Shown here: piece after piece, positions 34,912-44,102 of the stretch
Layout: each line of letters begins with the position of its first letter
How positions within the stretch are numbered: the stretch's first letter is position 1
Assembly: GCA_027485145.1 (NCBI GenBank)
Contig: JAIXRO010000099.1
Span: 28,333-92,332, forward strand
DNA: 64,000 bases
Direction of reading: 5' to 3'
From: Hyphomonadaceae bacterium
GTDB lineage: Bacteria > Pseudomonadota > Alphaproteobacteria > Caulobacterales > Hyphomonadaceae
Made by a program: the position numbers and the translations under genes
The notes under the pieces: model-generated
The model's database searches: none
What the model was told of the DNA's origin: nothing
What the model saw: the letters and a program-made list of their open reading frames with translations, nothing else

Positions 34912-37900
34912 TTAATTCGTGTACCGAACACCGACGAAGAAGAACCGGCCGCGCGGGCCAACAGGCCAGGCTTCGTTGGTCCGGAAGGGCTCCTCGTCAG
35001 CGATGTTGTTGACGCCGCCGTAGAACTCAAGCGACTCCGACGCCGTGAACGAACCGAATACGTCAAAGATGTATGTCTCGTCGGCAATGGCGTCTTCGGG
35101 TGTGAACACGCCGTCTTCGATCGCTTCGATTTCGACGCCCTGCAAGGCCTGTTCGCCCTGGTAGGACGTCTGGAAACCGAGCCCAAACGGGCCCCGGTCC
35201 CAGGTAAGCGTGAGGTTGGCGGCCCACTCCGGCCTCTGGATTTCACCAAGTTCCGGGTCAACGAAAGTTGGATCCGCCGGATCGGGGAACTGATCAAGCT
35301 TCTCCTGTTTCGAGCCGACAAGGCTGGCACCGAAGTCATTGCCCCAGGCACTGAAATCATAGCCCGCCGCGAAGTCATAGCCAGAGGCTTCGATCTTGGC
35401 GAAGTTGAGCTGCGTCTGGCGCAGGAAGTTGAAGCCGCCGAACTGGGGTGATCCCGCGGTCCGGTTACGCGTGAACAGGCCGCAGAAATCGTTCGGGAAA
35501 CTGCCGGAGTCATAGCAGTTGTTCACGATATCCTGCGCGGCTACCTCCCGGATCACATCCTCGATGACCACATCCCAATAGTCGACCGTGAACGAGAAAC
35601 CGGGCACGAAGCGCGGCTGGAACACGATGCCGAGGGTCGTCGTATCCGCCGTCTCCGGCTCAAGATCCGCGTTCCCGCCAGCGACCCCGAGGAAGCGGGC
35701 CGAGAGAGGGTCCGTGAAGGTGGCGGGCAATCCGTCTGCAACGCAATTTGCGGCCCGGACGGCTGGATCGGGCGCGTTCGGAATTTCGTTGACATCGCAG
35801 GGGTCGATCGGACGGAAGGTCGCCGGGTTGTCCGGGCCAAACAGCTCGCTGATGTTCGGTGAGCGGATGGACTGCGAGAGTGTGCCCCGGAACACGATGT
35901 CCGAAACGGGCGCCCAGGTGGCGCCTACCTTCCAGGTATCAGCCGAGCCGGACGTCGAATAGTCGGCGTACCGGAAGGCGCCGTCCACGGACAGTTCCTT
36001 GGTGAACGGCGTATCGAGCAGGAGCGGCACCCGCACTTCGGCAAAGGCATCGAACACGTCATACTCGCCGCTTGAGTCGAGGAACGCGCCCTCTGCGTTG
36101 AAGCCGAGCGAGCCGTTGCCGCTGACATCGGACACGTTTGCGCCCGGCGTGAACGATGTGGATGCTGGCAGGATGCCGCGGTCAAACGGGTTGCGGGTGT
36201 TCTCGCTGGTTTCCCTGCGATGTTCGACACCGGTTGCAAAGCCGATCGGGCCGGCGGGCAGCGAGAAGTACGGCGAGCTGTCGCCGACGAGCTGGGCCGA
36301 TACAACGGTCTGGGTGAGCTTCAGTTCGTCCCTCACCGTCGTCGTGATGAAATTCACCGCGTCCGCGCTGATCGCTTGCGGACCACCCCAGATATTGGCC
36401 GGGCTGCATGAGCCGTCGCCCGGCGTGAACGTGAAGAACCCCGGGTCGAAGGCTGGGATGCCGAAAATGGTGGTCGGATAGATCGATGGGTCGAGGTCCG
36501 AACGGCAGATCGGATCGCCCGTGACCGGATCGGCCACAGCGTCGATGGCGGCGAAGAAACGGTCGAGCAGGACATAGTTGTTGTCCGTCGTGTCGCGGGT
36601 GAACTCGCCCCGGTTGATCGCGAGTTCGTATTTCCAGCCGTCGTTGAACTCGCCCTCGATGCCAGCCACCAGGCGGATCGTATCGCGGGCGGTTTTGTCG
36701 ATGTTGGCTCCAAGATCAGTGGGATCCCGGGTGATGAACAAGCCACCGGTTGCATCTGCCACGCCTTGAAGCTGAGCCGGCAGGAACGGGTTGTCCGGCG
36801 CGCCGTAGAGCAGATCATAAAACGTGTTTAGTGGACCGCCATAAGTTGATTTCGTGGTCGAGTATTTGGCCTCCAGGAAGGCGGTCGCGCCCGGCACGAT
36901 CTCGTAGGTGGTATTGATGTTGAAAACCATCCTGTCGGTTTCCGGGAGCAGGTAGTCCTCATTGAAATCGTCCTGGATGCCGTCGCCGCCGAAGCCGTTG
37001 AAGTTTCCGGCGACAAGACCGTCTGCGTACGGGCGAACACTGCCATTGTCGTTGACAACCCAGCAGCCGCCGGCCAGCCCAAAGCTGACCGCGCCGACGA
37101 CGGTCGAGTTGTAGCCAACGAATGAGTCAAGGCAATCGTCGGTGCCGTTGTTGTTGACGTCGAGATTGGCAAGACCAAAATCACCCGGCGCAATAACGCC
37201 CCGTGCCGAACTGATTGAGAAAGTCGGGAACGGGAGAATGGCGCGCGACGGAGAATCGAGGCGCCTTTGGAGCAGCGCCGTTTCTGCCGCCGTCAAGGTC
37301 GGCGCAGAGCCGAATTCGTTCGTGTACGCCGTAATGAAACTTGCCTGCGTCGGGATCGCAAGACCATACGGGAACCGGCCGGTATTGTCGAAATTGTAGA
37401 ACCGCGCGAAGTTTGGCGTGCTGGTGCCGATCTCGCCGCGCTGGAAGCGCAAGGCGGGATTTGCCTGGTCGCGAGCGCGGCCGTTGTCAGCTGCCCAGTC
37501 GCGGTCGCCGAACCGCAGGTCGCTGTCATCGACAACGTCAACGCCAAGGACGATATTGCCCCGGTCATTGTCGAAGTTTGTGCCGCCCAGGAACTTGGCG
37601 CTGATGTAGGAAGCATCGCCTTCACTCGAAACACCGGTGCTCAGGTCGAAATCTACGCCTTCGAAGTCTTTCTTGAGGATGAAGTTGACCACGCCCGTCA
37701 CAGCGTCGGAGCCGTAGACGGCCGAAGCGCCGCCCGTGAGCACTTCGACGCGCTCAATCAGGGCGGAGGGGATCGAGCCGACGTCGACCGACTGGTCGCC
37801 TTCAAAGCCGCCGACATGGCGCCGCCCGTTCACGAGCGTAAGCGTCCGTTCCGCGCCGAGGCCGCGCAAGTTGAGCTGGTTGCCGCCGGTGACCGAGTTC

Positions 37901-38229
37901 TCGCCGGTGGCTGAGCTGATCAGCGCGGGCACCTGGCGAACGATTTCGCCGACACCAACTTCGCCGGAGAGGCGGAAGTCTTTTTCGGAGAGCGATTGAA
38001 CGGGGGTGGACGCGACAAGGTTCGGATCGGTGGGGATGCGGCTGCCCGTGACAGTGATCGTTTCCTGGCGGGCTGTCTCAGCGGGTGCCGGGATGGCCGC
38101 GGGCACTGGATCAGCTTCCTGCGCGATGGCGGGCAGGCCCGCGCCAAAGACCAGGACGGCGCTGAAGCCTACGCTATATGTCAGCTGGCGCTTCGACGAT
38201 GCCCAGTTCTTGTTCGAAGTAAGTTTCAT
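34912..38229 (-). CDS. TonB-dependent receptor
   Basis: 1105-residue outer membrane transporter with a signal peptide (cleaved after about residue 36). A plug domain follows: ETITVTGSRIP near the TonB box, NQLNLRGLGAERTLTLVNGR, GGASAVYGSDAVTGVVNF. A long beta-barrel ends with the aromatic-terminated GRFFFVGVRYTN. Length is at the upper end for the family; this Sphingomonad/Caulobacter-type receptor group often takes up oligosaccharides, peptides or other complex ligands, and no ligand can be assigned here. GGAGGG lies 7-8 bases before the ATG. No FecI/FecR-type regulator adjoins it. Confidence 0.9.
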   Translation of the reverse strand: MKLTSNKNWASSKRQLTYSVGFSAVLVFGAGLPAIAQEADPVPAAIPAPAETARQETITVTGSRIPTDPNLVASTPVQSLSEKDFRLSGEVGVGEIVRQVPALISSATGENSVTGGNQLNLRGLGAERTLTLVNGRRHVGGFEGDQSVDVGSIPSALIERVEVLTGGASAVYGSDAVTGVVNFILKKDFEGVDFDLSTGVSSEGDASYISAKFLGGTNFDNDRGNIVLGVDVVDDSDLRFGDRDWAADNGRARDQANPALRFQRGEIGTSTPNFARFYNFDNTGRFPYGLAIPTQASFITAYTNEFGSAPTLTAAETALLQRRLDSPSRAILPFPTFSISSARGVIAPGDFGLANLDVNNNGTDDCLDSFVGYNSTVVGAVSFGLAGGCWVVNDNGSVRPYADGLVAGNFNGFGGDGIQDDFNEDYLLPETDRMVFNINTTYEIVPGATAFLEAKYSTTKSTYGGPLNTFYDLLYGAPDNPFLPAQLQGVADATGGLFITRDPTDLGANIDKTARDTIRLVAGIEGEFNDGWKYELAINRGEFTRDTTDNNYVLLDRFFAAIDAVADPVTGDPICRSDLDPSIYPTTIFGIPAFDPGFFTFTPGDGSCSPANIWGGPQAISADAVNFITTTVRDELKLTQTVVSAQLVGDSSPYFSLPAGPIGFATGVEHRRETSENTRNPFDRGILPASTSFTPGANVSDVSGNGSLGFNAEGAFLDSSGEYDVFDAFAEVRVPLLLDTPFTKELSVDGAFRYADYSTSGSADTWKVGATWAPVSDIVFRGTLSQSIRSPNISELFGPDNPATFRPIDPCDVNEIPNAPDPAVRAANCVADGLPATFTDPLSARFLGVAGGNADLEPETADTTTLGIVFQPRFVPGFSFTVDYWDVVIEDVIREVAAQDIVNNCYDSGSFPNDFCGLFTRNRTAGSPQFGGFNFLRQTQLNFAKIEASGYDFAAGYDFSAWGNDFGASLVGSKQEKLDQFPDPADPTFVDPELGEIQRPEWAANLTLTWDRGPFGLGFQTSYQGEQALQGVEIEAIEDGVFTPEDAIADETYIFDVFGSFTASESLEFYGGVNNIADEEPFRTNEAWPVGPRGRFFFVGVRYTN

Positions 38230-38563
38230 TCAGTATTCCCTCCGGCGCGCCCCAAAAGCGCATATTGCTTGGATTTAACGTGGACTGATCTTGACGTCTC
38301 TAAGGTCAAAGACAACGGCGAGAATCGATATGGGTCCATCAGACGACGCAAAATTGTCCGGGAACTGCCCAAAAACTGCATACTAGTCAGGCAACAATCC
38401 CGGATGGTGGGCAAACATCGCTCAAGTTCTCGAAGAGTCGATTTGTTTTACTCTGTTGCCACAATACAACGCGGCCACGGCCCGGCCGCACGTTCGACTC
38501 GCCCCACTGGCGCATTGCGCGTGCGGCGCTAGTGTCCGGCGCGAAAACAGAGGGACAAACACC
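38230..38563. other. 334-bp non-coding region between TonB receptor and aldo/keto reductase genes
   Basis: The longest stretch without a gene, holding the divergent promoters of both neighbours. It is visibly more AT-rich than its surroundings, particularly 38340-38470. TTGAC at 38291-38295 and GTCAA at 38305-38309 form a 5-bp inverted repeat with a 9-base spacer, about 65 bases upstream of the receptor start, a possible operator. I see no convincing -35/-10 pair, riboswitch or small gene. Confidence 0.5.
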
Positions 38564-39580
38564 ATGAAACACCGCCGACTGGGCAAGAGCCCGATCTTTG
38601 TTTCCGATATCTGCATGGGCACGATGACCTTCGGGGCCCAGACCGATGAGGCCGAGGCTTTCCGCATCCTCGATGCCAGCTATGAGGCGGGCATCAATTT
38701 CTATGACACGGCCGAAAACTATCCCGTGCCGCCGGATGCCAAATGGGCCGGGCGGACGGAGGAGATCTTCGGACGCTGGTTGCAGACCAAGGACCGGGAT
38801 TCGATCATCCTCGCCACCAAGGTGTGCGGACCCTCGCATGGCTGGATCAAGGGATCGCAGCGCGCCGGGATGACCGCGCTTGACCGGCACAATATCCGCC
38901 GCGCCGTGGAGGCGAGCCTCGACCGTCTGCAGACGGACTATATCGATCTTTACCAGACGCACTGGCCGGACCACGGGATCGCCTATGACGAGACGATGGA
39001 GACGCTGGACGAGCTGGTGCGCGAAGGGCTCGTCCGGATCGTCGGCTGTTCGAACGAGGATGCCTGGGGGCTGATGAAATCCATCGCGACGTCCGAGCGG
39101 CTGGGCGTTGTCCGCTACCAGACGATCCAGAACAATTTCTCCCTGAACAACCGGCGCTTCGAGGACGCCCTGTCCAAGGTGTGCCGGGAAGAAGGCGTGA
39201 GCCTGATTCCCTACTCGCCGATCGGCGGGGGCGTCCTGTCCGGCAAGTATAATGGCGGGGCGACGCCGGAGGGCGCGCGCTTCTCCTCCTATCTCAAGAT
39301 CGGCGGGCGGCAGGCGGCCATGGCGAAGCGTTTCGTCAACGAGAAATCACTCGCCTCCACCGAGCGGTTCATGGCGATTGCGGCGGAAGCCGGCATGAGC
39401 GTGGTGACGCTGGCGACGGCCTGGTCGAAACAGCATGACTTCGTGGCGTCGACAATTGTCGGCGTCTCGAAGTTTGATCAGCTGGCGGACATTCTGGCGG
39501 CGGCGGATCTGGAACTGCCGGCGGACGTGATGAAGGCGTGCGACGCGGTGACGAAGGAAATCCTGTATCCGATGGGGTGA
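38564..39580 (+). CDS. Aldo/keto reductase
   Basis: 338-residue NAD(P)H-dependent oxidoreductase with the TIM-barrel AKR fold. The tetrad is visible: Asp48 and Tyr53 (FYDTAENY), Lys86 (ATKVCG) and His133 (QTHWPD). Resembles the Tas/YghZ-type reductases. GAGGGA precedes the ATG at 38564. It is separated from the receptor gene by a shared upstream region; a ligand-processing link with the receptor is possible but not shown. Confidence 0.88.
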   Translation: MKHRRLGKSPIFVSDICMGTMTFGAQTDEAEAFRILDASYEAGINFYDTAENYPVPPDAKWAGRTEEIFGRWLQTKDRDSIILATKVCGPSHGWIKGSQRAGMTALDRHNIRRAVEASLDRLQTDYIDLYQTHWPDHGIAYDETMETLDELVREGLVRIVGCSNEDAWGLMKSIATSERLGVVRYQTIQNNFSLNNRRFEDALSKVCREEGVSLIPYSPIGGGVLSGKYNGGATPEGARFSSYLKIGGRQAAMAKRFVNEKSLASTERFMAIAAEAGMSVVTLATAWSKQHDFVASTIVGVSKFDQLADILAAADLELPADVMKACDAVTKEILYPMG

Positions 39581-39616
39581 CAACCGGACGACGAGTTCAC
39601 TTGCCTACAAACGATC

Positions 39617-39659
39617 AGGCTCCTGCCTCCATCTCGGGAGGTCAGGAGCCTTTGCCTTT
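39617..39659 (+). terminator. Hairpin terminator after the aldo/keto reductase gene
   Basis: A long stem: AGGCTCCTG-CCTCC (39617-39630) pairs with GGAGG-T-CAGGAGCCT (39637-39651) around a 6-base loop, with one bulged T. TTTGCCTTT follows on the plus strand. It sits between the convergent reductase and ftsK genes. The T tract is interrupted, so termination may be partial or bidirectional. Confidence 0.65.
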
Positions 39660-39692
39660 GTGCCCACCAAAGCTTGTTTCCGTGCCGCCGCG

Positions 39693-42188
39693 CTATGCCG
39701 CGTTCGCCTTGCCCTTGGTGAGGACTTCGCGGGCGCCCTTGTGGTTGGGGGCGGATATTACGCCCTCTTCCTCGAGGCGGTCGATCAGGCCGGCGGCCTT
39801 GTTGTAGCCCACCTTGAGGCGGCGCTGGAGATAAGAGGTAGAGGCGCGCTGGTCGCGGATCACGACCTGGACCGCTTCGGCGAACAGCGCGTCGTCATCC
39901 GTACCGCCGCCGCCCTCGCCGCCCATGCCGAGCATGGCGTCCATCACGGCCGACCCGCTGGAGCCGTCATCGTGGGATTCGAGCACATCCATCACATAAT
40001 CCGGCTCGCCCTGCTCGCGCAGCCAGTCGGCGACCGCGGTCACTTCCTCGTCGGAGACGAAGGGGCCATGCAGGCGCTGGGTTTTCTTGCCGGGCTCCTG
40101 GTACAGAAGGTCGCCATGGCCGAGCAGTTGTTCGGCGCCCTGCTCGTTGAGGATCGTGCGGCTGTCGACCTTGTTGGTGACCATGTAGGAGATACGGGTC
40201 GGGAAGTTCGCCTTGATCGTGCCGGTGATGACGTCCACGGACGGACGCTGCGTGGCGGTGATCAGGTGGATACCGGCGGCGCGGGCCATCTGGGCAAGGC
40301 GCAGCAGGCAGCCTTCGATTTCCTTGCCGGCGACGACCATCAGGTCCGACATCTCGTCGATAACGACGACGATCTGCGGGATGTGATCCATCGGCAGGAT
40401 CTCGCTCTCGAAGACCGGCTTGCCGCGTTCATCGACGCCCGTCTGCGCCTTGCGGGTCATCGGCTCGCCGGCCGCGCGGTACTTCGCGGCCTTCTCGTTG
40501 AAGCCGGCCAGGTTGCGCACGCCGGCTTTCGACATCAGCTCGTAGCGGCTTTCCATTTCGCGCACGGCCCATTTGAGCGCGTTGACGGCTTCCGGTGCCT
40601 TGGTGATGACCGGGGCGAGAAGGTGCGGGATGCCTTCATAGACGGTGAATTCGAGTTTCTTCGGGTCGATCAGGATGAAGCGGACCTGGTCGGGCGTGTG
40701 GCGGTAGAGCAGCGACAGGATCATCGCGTTGACGCCGACCGACTTGCCCGAGCCGGTGGTGCCGGCGACGAGCAGGTGGGGCATGCGGGCGAGGTCCACG
40801 ACGGTCGGCATGCCGCCGATGTCTTCGCCGAGGGCAACCGGCAGCGAGGCGCGCGAGTTCACATAGGCCTCGGACTGCATGATCGAGCGCAGGAAGACTT
40901 TCTCGCGCTCGTCGTTCGGCAGCTCGATACCGATCGCGTTCTTGCCAGGCACAACGGCGACGCGGGCAGAGACGGCGCTCATCGAGCGGGCAATGTCGTC
41001 AGCAAGGGTGATGACCTGCGAGGACTTGGTGCCGGGAGCGGGCTCCATCTCGAACAGGGTGATGACCGGACCGGGACGCACTTCCTTGATGCGGCCCTGG
41101 ACGCGGAATTCCTTGAGGACGGAGGAGAGACGTTCGGCCTTGGCGATGAGGGCTTCCTCGTCGAACGTCTCGCGGCGCTCCTCCGGGACCTGCAGCAGGT
41201 CAAGCGATGGCAGTCGGGTCGAGGTGCGGCGGCGCTCGGGCTTGGCGACTTTCGGGGCCGCGGTCGTCTTCGGGCCGGCGCGCGGGACGGCGAAGCGGAC
41301 ACCTGCAGGGACCGGCGCGGCGGCGACGTCGTCGTCATCGAGATCGGCGCCGAGCTCATCGATGTCGTCCTCGTCTTCCTCCCAGGTGGAGGCGCCGTAG
41401 CGGGTCTCGACCTTTGGTGCGGCGTTGCCAGAGAAATGGCGCGAGGACGTCGACGGCGTGTAGTCGTCGTCGTGCTTGATGATCAGGGTACGGTCGGCCG
41501 GGACGGGCTCATCGAGGCGGACGGGTTTCGGGCCAGCCAGCTGGTGGCCAACGCGGATCAGCAGGCCGCCGAGACCCGCAGCGCCGGAGACGGCATGCTT
41601 GCCGGAGATGGCCGCGGTTTCGGACAGGAGTTTCGCATCGTGGCGGCGGAAGCCGAGCGCGGCCAGTCCGGCCAGGAGGGCGCTGGCGCCCATCAGGAAG
41701 CCGGCCCAGCTTTCGGGCGCGGGCAGCATCAGCGCGCGGAACGGCAGCACGGCGAGATTGAACAGGCCGTCACCGAACATGCCGCCGAGACCGGCGCTGA
41801 GCGGCCAGGTTTCCGGCACGGGCCATGCGGCGAAGGCGGCTGCCGAGAGCGGTACCGAAACAGTGCCATAGACCCAGCGGCGGATGCGCGGCTTGCCGAC
41901 CAGCACCGCGCGCATCGCGCCGCCGATCATCAGCGCGAGGCCGGCGATCCAGCCGGACCAGCCCAGCACCTGCCGGGCGACATCGGCAAAGTTCGCGCCG
42001 GTGGCGCCGAACAGGTTCTGCACGTCGGCGCCGGTGGCGGCGTTCCAGCTTGGATCGGACGGCACGTAGGAGCCCACGCTGCCGCAAACGAATACCCCTG
42101 CCCCGAAGGCGGCAGCGCCCGTCAGGATCCGCCAGACCGGATCACTCACCGTGCGCAGCTCGTCGTCTCTGATGGCGGTATCTTTCAT
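39693..42188 (-). CDS. ftsK: DNA translocase FtsK
   Basis: 831-residue divisome-associated DNA pump that resolves chromosome dimers at division. N-terminal membrane region with four helices, a variable linker (~250-330), the motor with Walker A GTTGSGKS (about residue 476) and IDPKK. The C-terminal gamma winged helix, with RRLKVGYNKAAGLIDRLEEEGV, reads KOPS sites. Complete and single-gene in appearance. GidAB-proximal genes are far away in this window, so position gives no further hint. Confidence 0.96.
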   Translation of the reverse strand: MKDTAIRDDELRTVSDPVWRILTGAAAFGAGVFVCGSVGSYVPSDPSWNAATGADVQNLFGATGANFADVARQVLGWSGWIAGLALMIGGAMRAVLVGKPRIRRWVYGTVSVPLSAAAFAAWPVPETWPLSAGLGGMFGDGLFNLAVLPFRALMLPAPESWAGFLMGASALLAGLAALGFRRHDAKLLSETAAISGKHAVSGAAGLGGLLIRVGHQLAGPKPVRLDEPVPADRTLIIKHDDDYTPSTSSRHFSGNAAPKVETRYGASTWEEDEDDIDELGADLDDDDVAAAPVPAGVRFAVPRAGPKTTAAPKVAKPERRRTSTRLPSLDLLQVPEERRETFDEEALIAKAERLSSVLKEFRVQGRIKEVRPGPVITLFEMEPAPGTKSSQVITLADDIARSMSAVSARVAVVPGKNAIGIELPNDEREKVFLRSIMQSEAYVNSRASLPVALGEDIGGMPTVVDLARMPHLLVAGTTGSGKSVGVNAMILSLLYRHTPDQVRFILIDPKKLEFTVYEGIPHLLAPVITKAPEAVNALKWAVREMESRYELMSKAGVRNLAGFNEKAAKYRAAGEPMTRKAQTGVDERGKPVFESEILPMDHIPQIVVVIDEMSDLMVVAGKEIEGCLLRLAQMARAAGIHLITATQRPSVDVITGTIKANFPTRISYMVTNKVDSRTILNEQGAEQLLGHGDLLYQEPGKKTQRLHGPFVSDEEVTAVADWLREQGEPDYVMDVLESHDDGSSGSAVMDAMLGMGGEGGGGTDDDALFAEAVQVVIRDQRASTSYLQRRLKVGYNKAAGLIDRLEEEGVISAPNHKGAREVLTKGKANAA

Positions 42189-42354
42189 GAGGCAAGGCGC
42201 TCCGGTGTTTGCGAGAGACGAGCCGCCACATTTCGCCGGTTAGGCTTAACATGGCGCAAACGGAGGCTGTGGAATTCGCAGGTTTTTTCCCGTGGCGCGC
42301 GGGTTTCCGGGACCCGCAGAGGTCTTAAATTTCTGTCACGGAAACGGCGGCGCC

Positions 42355-42391
42355 GAAAAAGAAAAAGGGCCGCGGAGAGGATCCGCGGCCC
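42355..42391 (-). terminator. Rho-independent terminator of amt
   Basis: A 9-bp perfect stem (GGGCCGCGG at 42367-42375, CCGCGGCCC at 42383-42391) with a 7-base loop. On the minus strand TTTTTCTTTTT follows. It lies about 40 bases after the ammonium transporter stop codon. Confidence 0.9.
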
Positions 42392-42430
42392 TGGTTCGTT
42401 TTCCGGCCGGAGGGCCGGGAATGGGGAAGC

Positions 42431-43888
42431 CTAGCTGTGATAGGCCGCTTCGCCATGGGAGGTGATGTCGAGACCTTCTTCCTCGCCCTCTTTCGAGATG
42501 CGCAGGAGACCGAGGACCCGCAGCACACCGAAGACGATGAGGCTGCCGACGCCGGACCAGACAATCGTCACACCGACGCCTTTGAGCTGGGCCATCAGCT
42601 GGAACATCATGTCATAGGCGGCCACCGGGCAGGTGGCGAGAACGGCGCCGTCTGCAGAGCAGCTGATATAGTCCACGACACCGGCGCCGCCCCAGGCGGG
42701 GTTGACGACGAAGGCCGTGCCGATGGCGCCGACGATACCGCCGACACCGTGGATGCCGAACACGTCGAGCGCGTCGTCATAGCCGAGCATCGACTTGAGC
42801 GCCGAGCAGGCGAACAGGCAGATCGGACCAACGACGAGGCCGAGGAGGATGGCGCCCATCGGACCGGCAAAGCCGGCGGCCGGGGTGACGGCCACAAGGC
42901 CGGCCACGATACCCGAGCAGAGGCCGAGCAGGCTCGCCTTGCCGCGGGTCAGCCATTCCGTGATCACCCAGGCGAAGCCGGCCGCGGCCGGGGCCAGGAA
43001 GGTGTTCGCCATGGCGAGGACGGCGTAGTAGTTCGACTCGAGGTTAGACCCTGCGTTGAAGCCGAACCAGCCGAACCAGAGAAGGCCGGTACCGATCAGG
43101 ACCATCATCAGCGAGTGGGGCGGCATCGGCTCTTTCTTGTAGCCAAGGCGCTTGCCGAGAACGATGGCGCCGACGAGGGCTGCAATACCGGAGTTGATGT
43201 GCACGACCGTGCCGCCTGCGAAGTCCAGCGCGCCGAAGCCCCAGATCAGACCGGACGTCACACCTTCAGGGTTCGACGCCACGAGGTCCGGACCCGGCCA
43301 CCACCAGACCATGTGGGCCATCGGGTAGTACACGAGCACAGGCCAGACGATGGCGAAGATCACGATGCCGGTGAACTTCACGCGCTCCGCCAGGCCGCCG
43401 AGGACGAGCGACGCGGTGATACAGGCGAAGGTCATCTGGAACACGATGAAGACGAGTTCTGGCAGGTAGATGCCTGTGGAGAAGGTGGCGACGAGGTTGT
43501 CGGAAAGGTCCGTGCCCGCATCCATGAGGAAGAACCGTGCGGTGCCACCGATGAATGTGTCGAGCGCGCCGGGGCCGGTTGTGAAGGAAAGGCTGTAGCC
43601 GACGAGCGCGTACATGATCATGCCGATGGCGGTGACCGTGCCGACCTGCATCAGGACCGAAAGCGCGTTCTTGGTGCGGACGAGGCCGCTATAGAAAAGC
43701 GCAAGGCCCGGCAGGATCATGAGGAAGACCGCCATCGTGGAGACGAGCATCCAGGTGACGTCGCCCTTGTCGACGGTTGGTTCTGGCACGGCGATGCCTG
43801 CTTCCTGTGCCCAGGCGGCGCCCGCCACGAGCAGTGACAGCGGCGCAAGCATGGCCCCGCGTATCCATTGTCCAGTCATTCGGCCCAT
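42431..43888 (-). CDS. amt: Ammonium transporter (Amt family)
   Basis: 485-residue Amt/Rh channel with a signal-like N-terminal segment (cleavage after AWAQ near residue 28) followed by 11 helices. Family landmarks: WMLVSTMAVFLMILPGLALFYSGL, then VWWWPGPDL, GFGALDFAGGTVVHINSG and VFGIHGVGGIVG (the pore-histidine region). AAGGAGG immediately upstream fixes the ATG at 43888. It has an extra inserted loop (CSADGAVLATCPV) near the end. No glnK gene lies next to it, unlike the common glnK-amtB pair. Confidence 0.93.
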   Translation of the reverse strand: MGRMTGQWIRGAMLAPLSLLVAGAAWAQEAGIAVPEPTVDKGDVTWMLVSTMAVFLMILPGLALFYSGLVRTKNALSVLMQVGTVTAIGMIMYALVGYSLSFTTGPGALDTFIGGTARFFLMDAGTDLSDNLVATFSTGIYLPELVFIVFQMTFACITASLVLGGLAERVKFTGIVIFAIVWPVLVYYPMAHMVWWWPGPDLVASNPEGVTSGLIWGFGALDFAGGTVVHINSGIAALVGAIVLGKRLGYKKEPMPPHSLMMVLIGTGLLWFGWFGFNAGSNLESNYYAVLAMANTFLAPAAAGFAWVITEWLTRGKASLLGLCSGIVAGLVAVTPAAGFAGPMGAILLGLVVGPICLFACSALKSMLGYDDALDVFGIHGVGGIVGAIGTAFVVNPAWGGAGVVDYISCSADGAVLATCPVAAYDMMFQLMAQLKGVGVTIVWSGVGSLIVFGVLRVLGLLRISKEGEEEGLDITSHGEAAYHS

Positions 43889-44102
43889 AGGCCCCTCCTT
43901 ATGTTACACACCTGCAGAGCCCGGGACCCCCCGTACTCTCCCAAGGCCGATATGATTTCGGCTGCCCGGAAAAGTCGCACATGAGACGCGGAGGGCCTCC
44001 GATTCGGGGGCAGGTTGGTTAAACCTTGGGCACGGATGCGGCCTAACGCCCAATTCACCGCCATAGCTGGACGCCGCAGTGCAGCATCATTACTTCCTTC
44101 AC

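Noticed and set aside
39660..42434. A 924-codon plus-strand frame opposite ftsK
   Set aside because: Same shadow pattern; the minus-strand frame has all FtsK motifs and proper start and stop.
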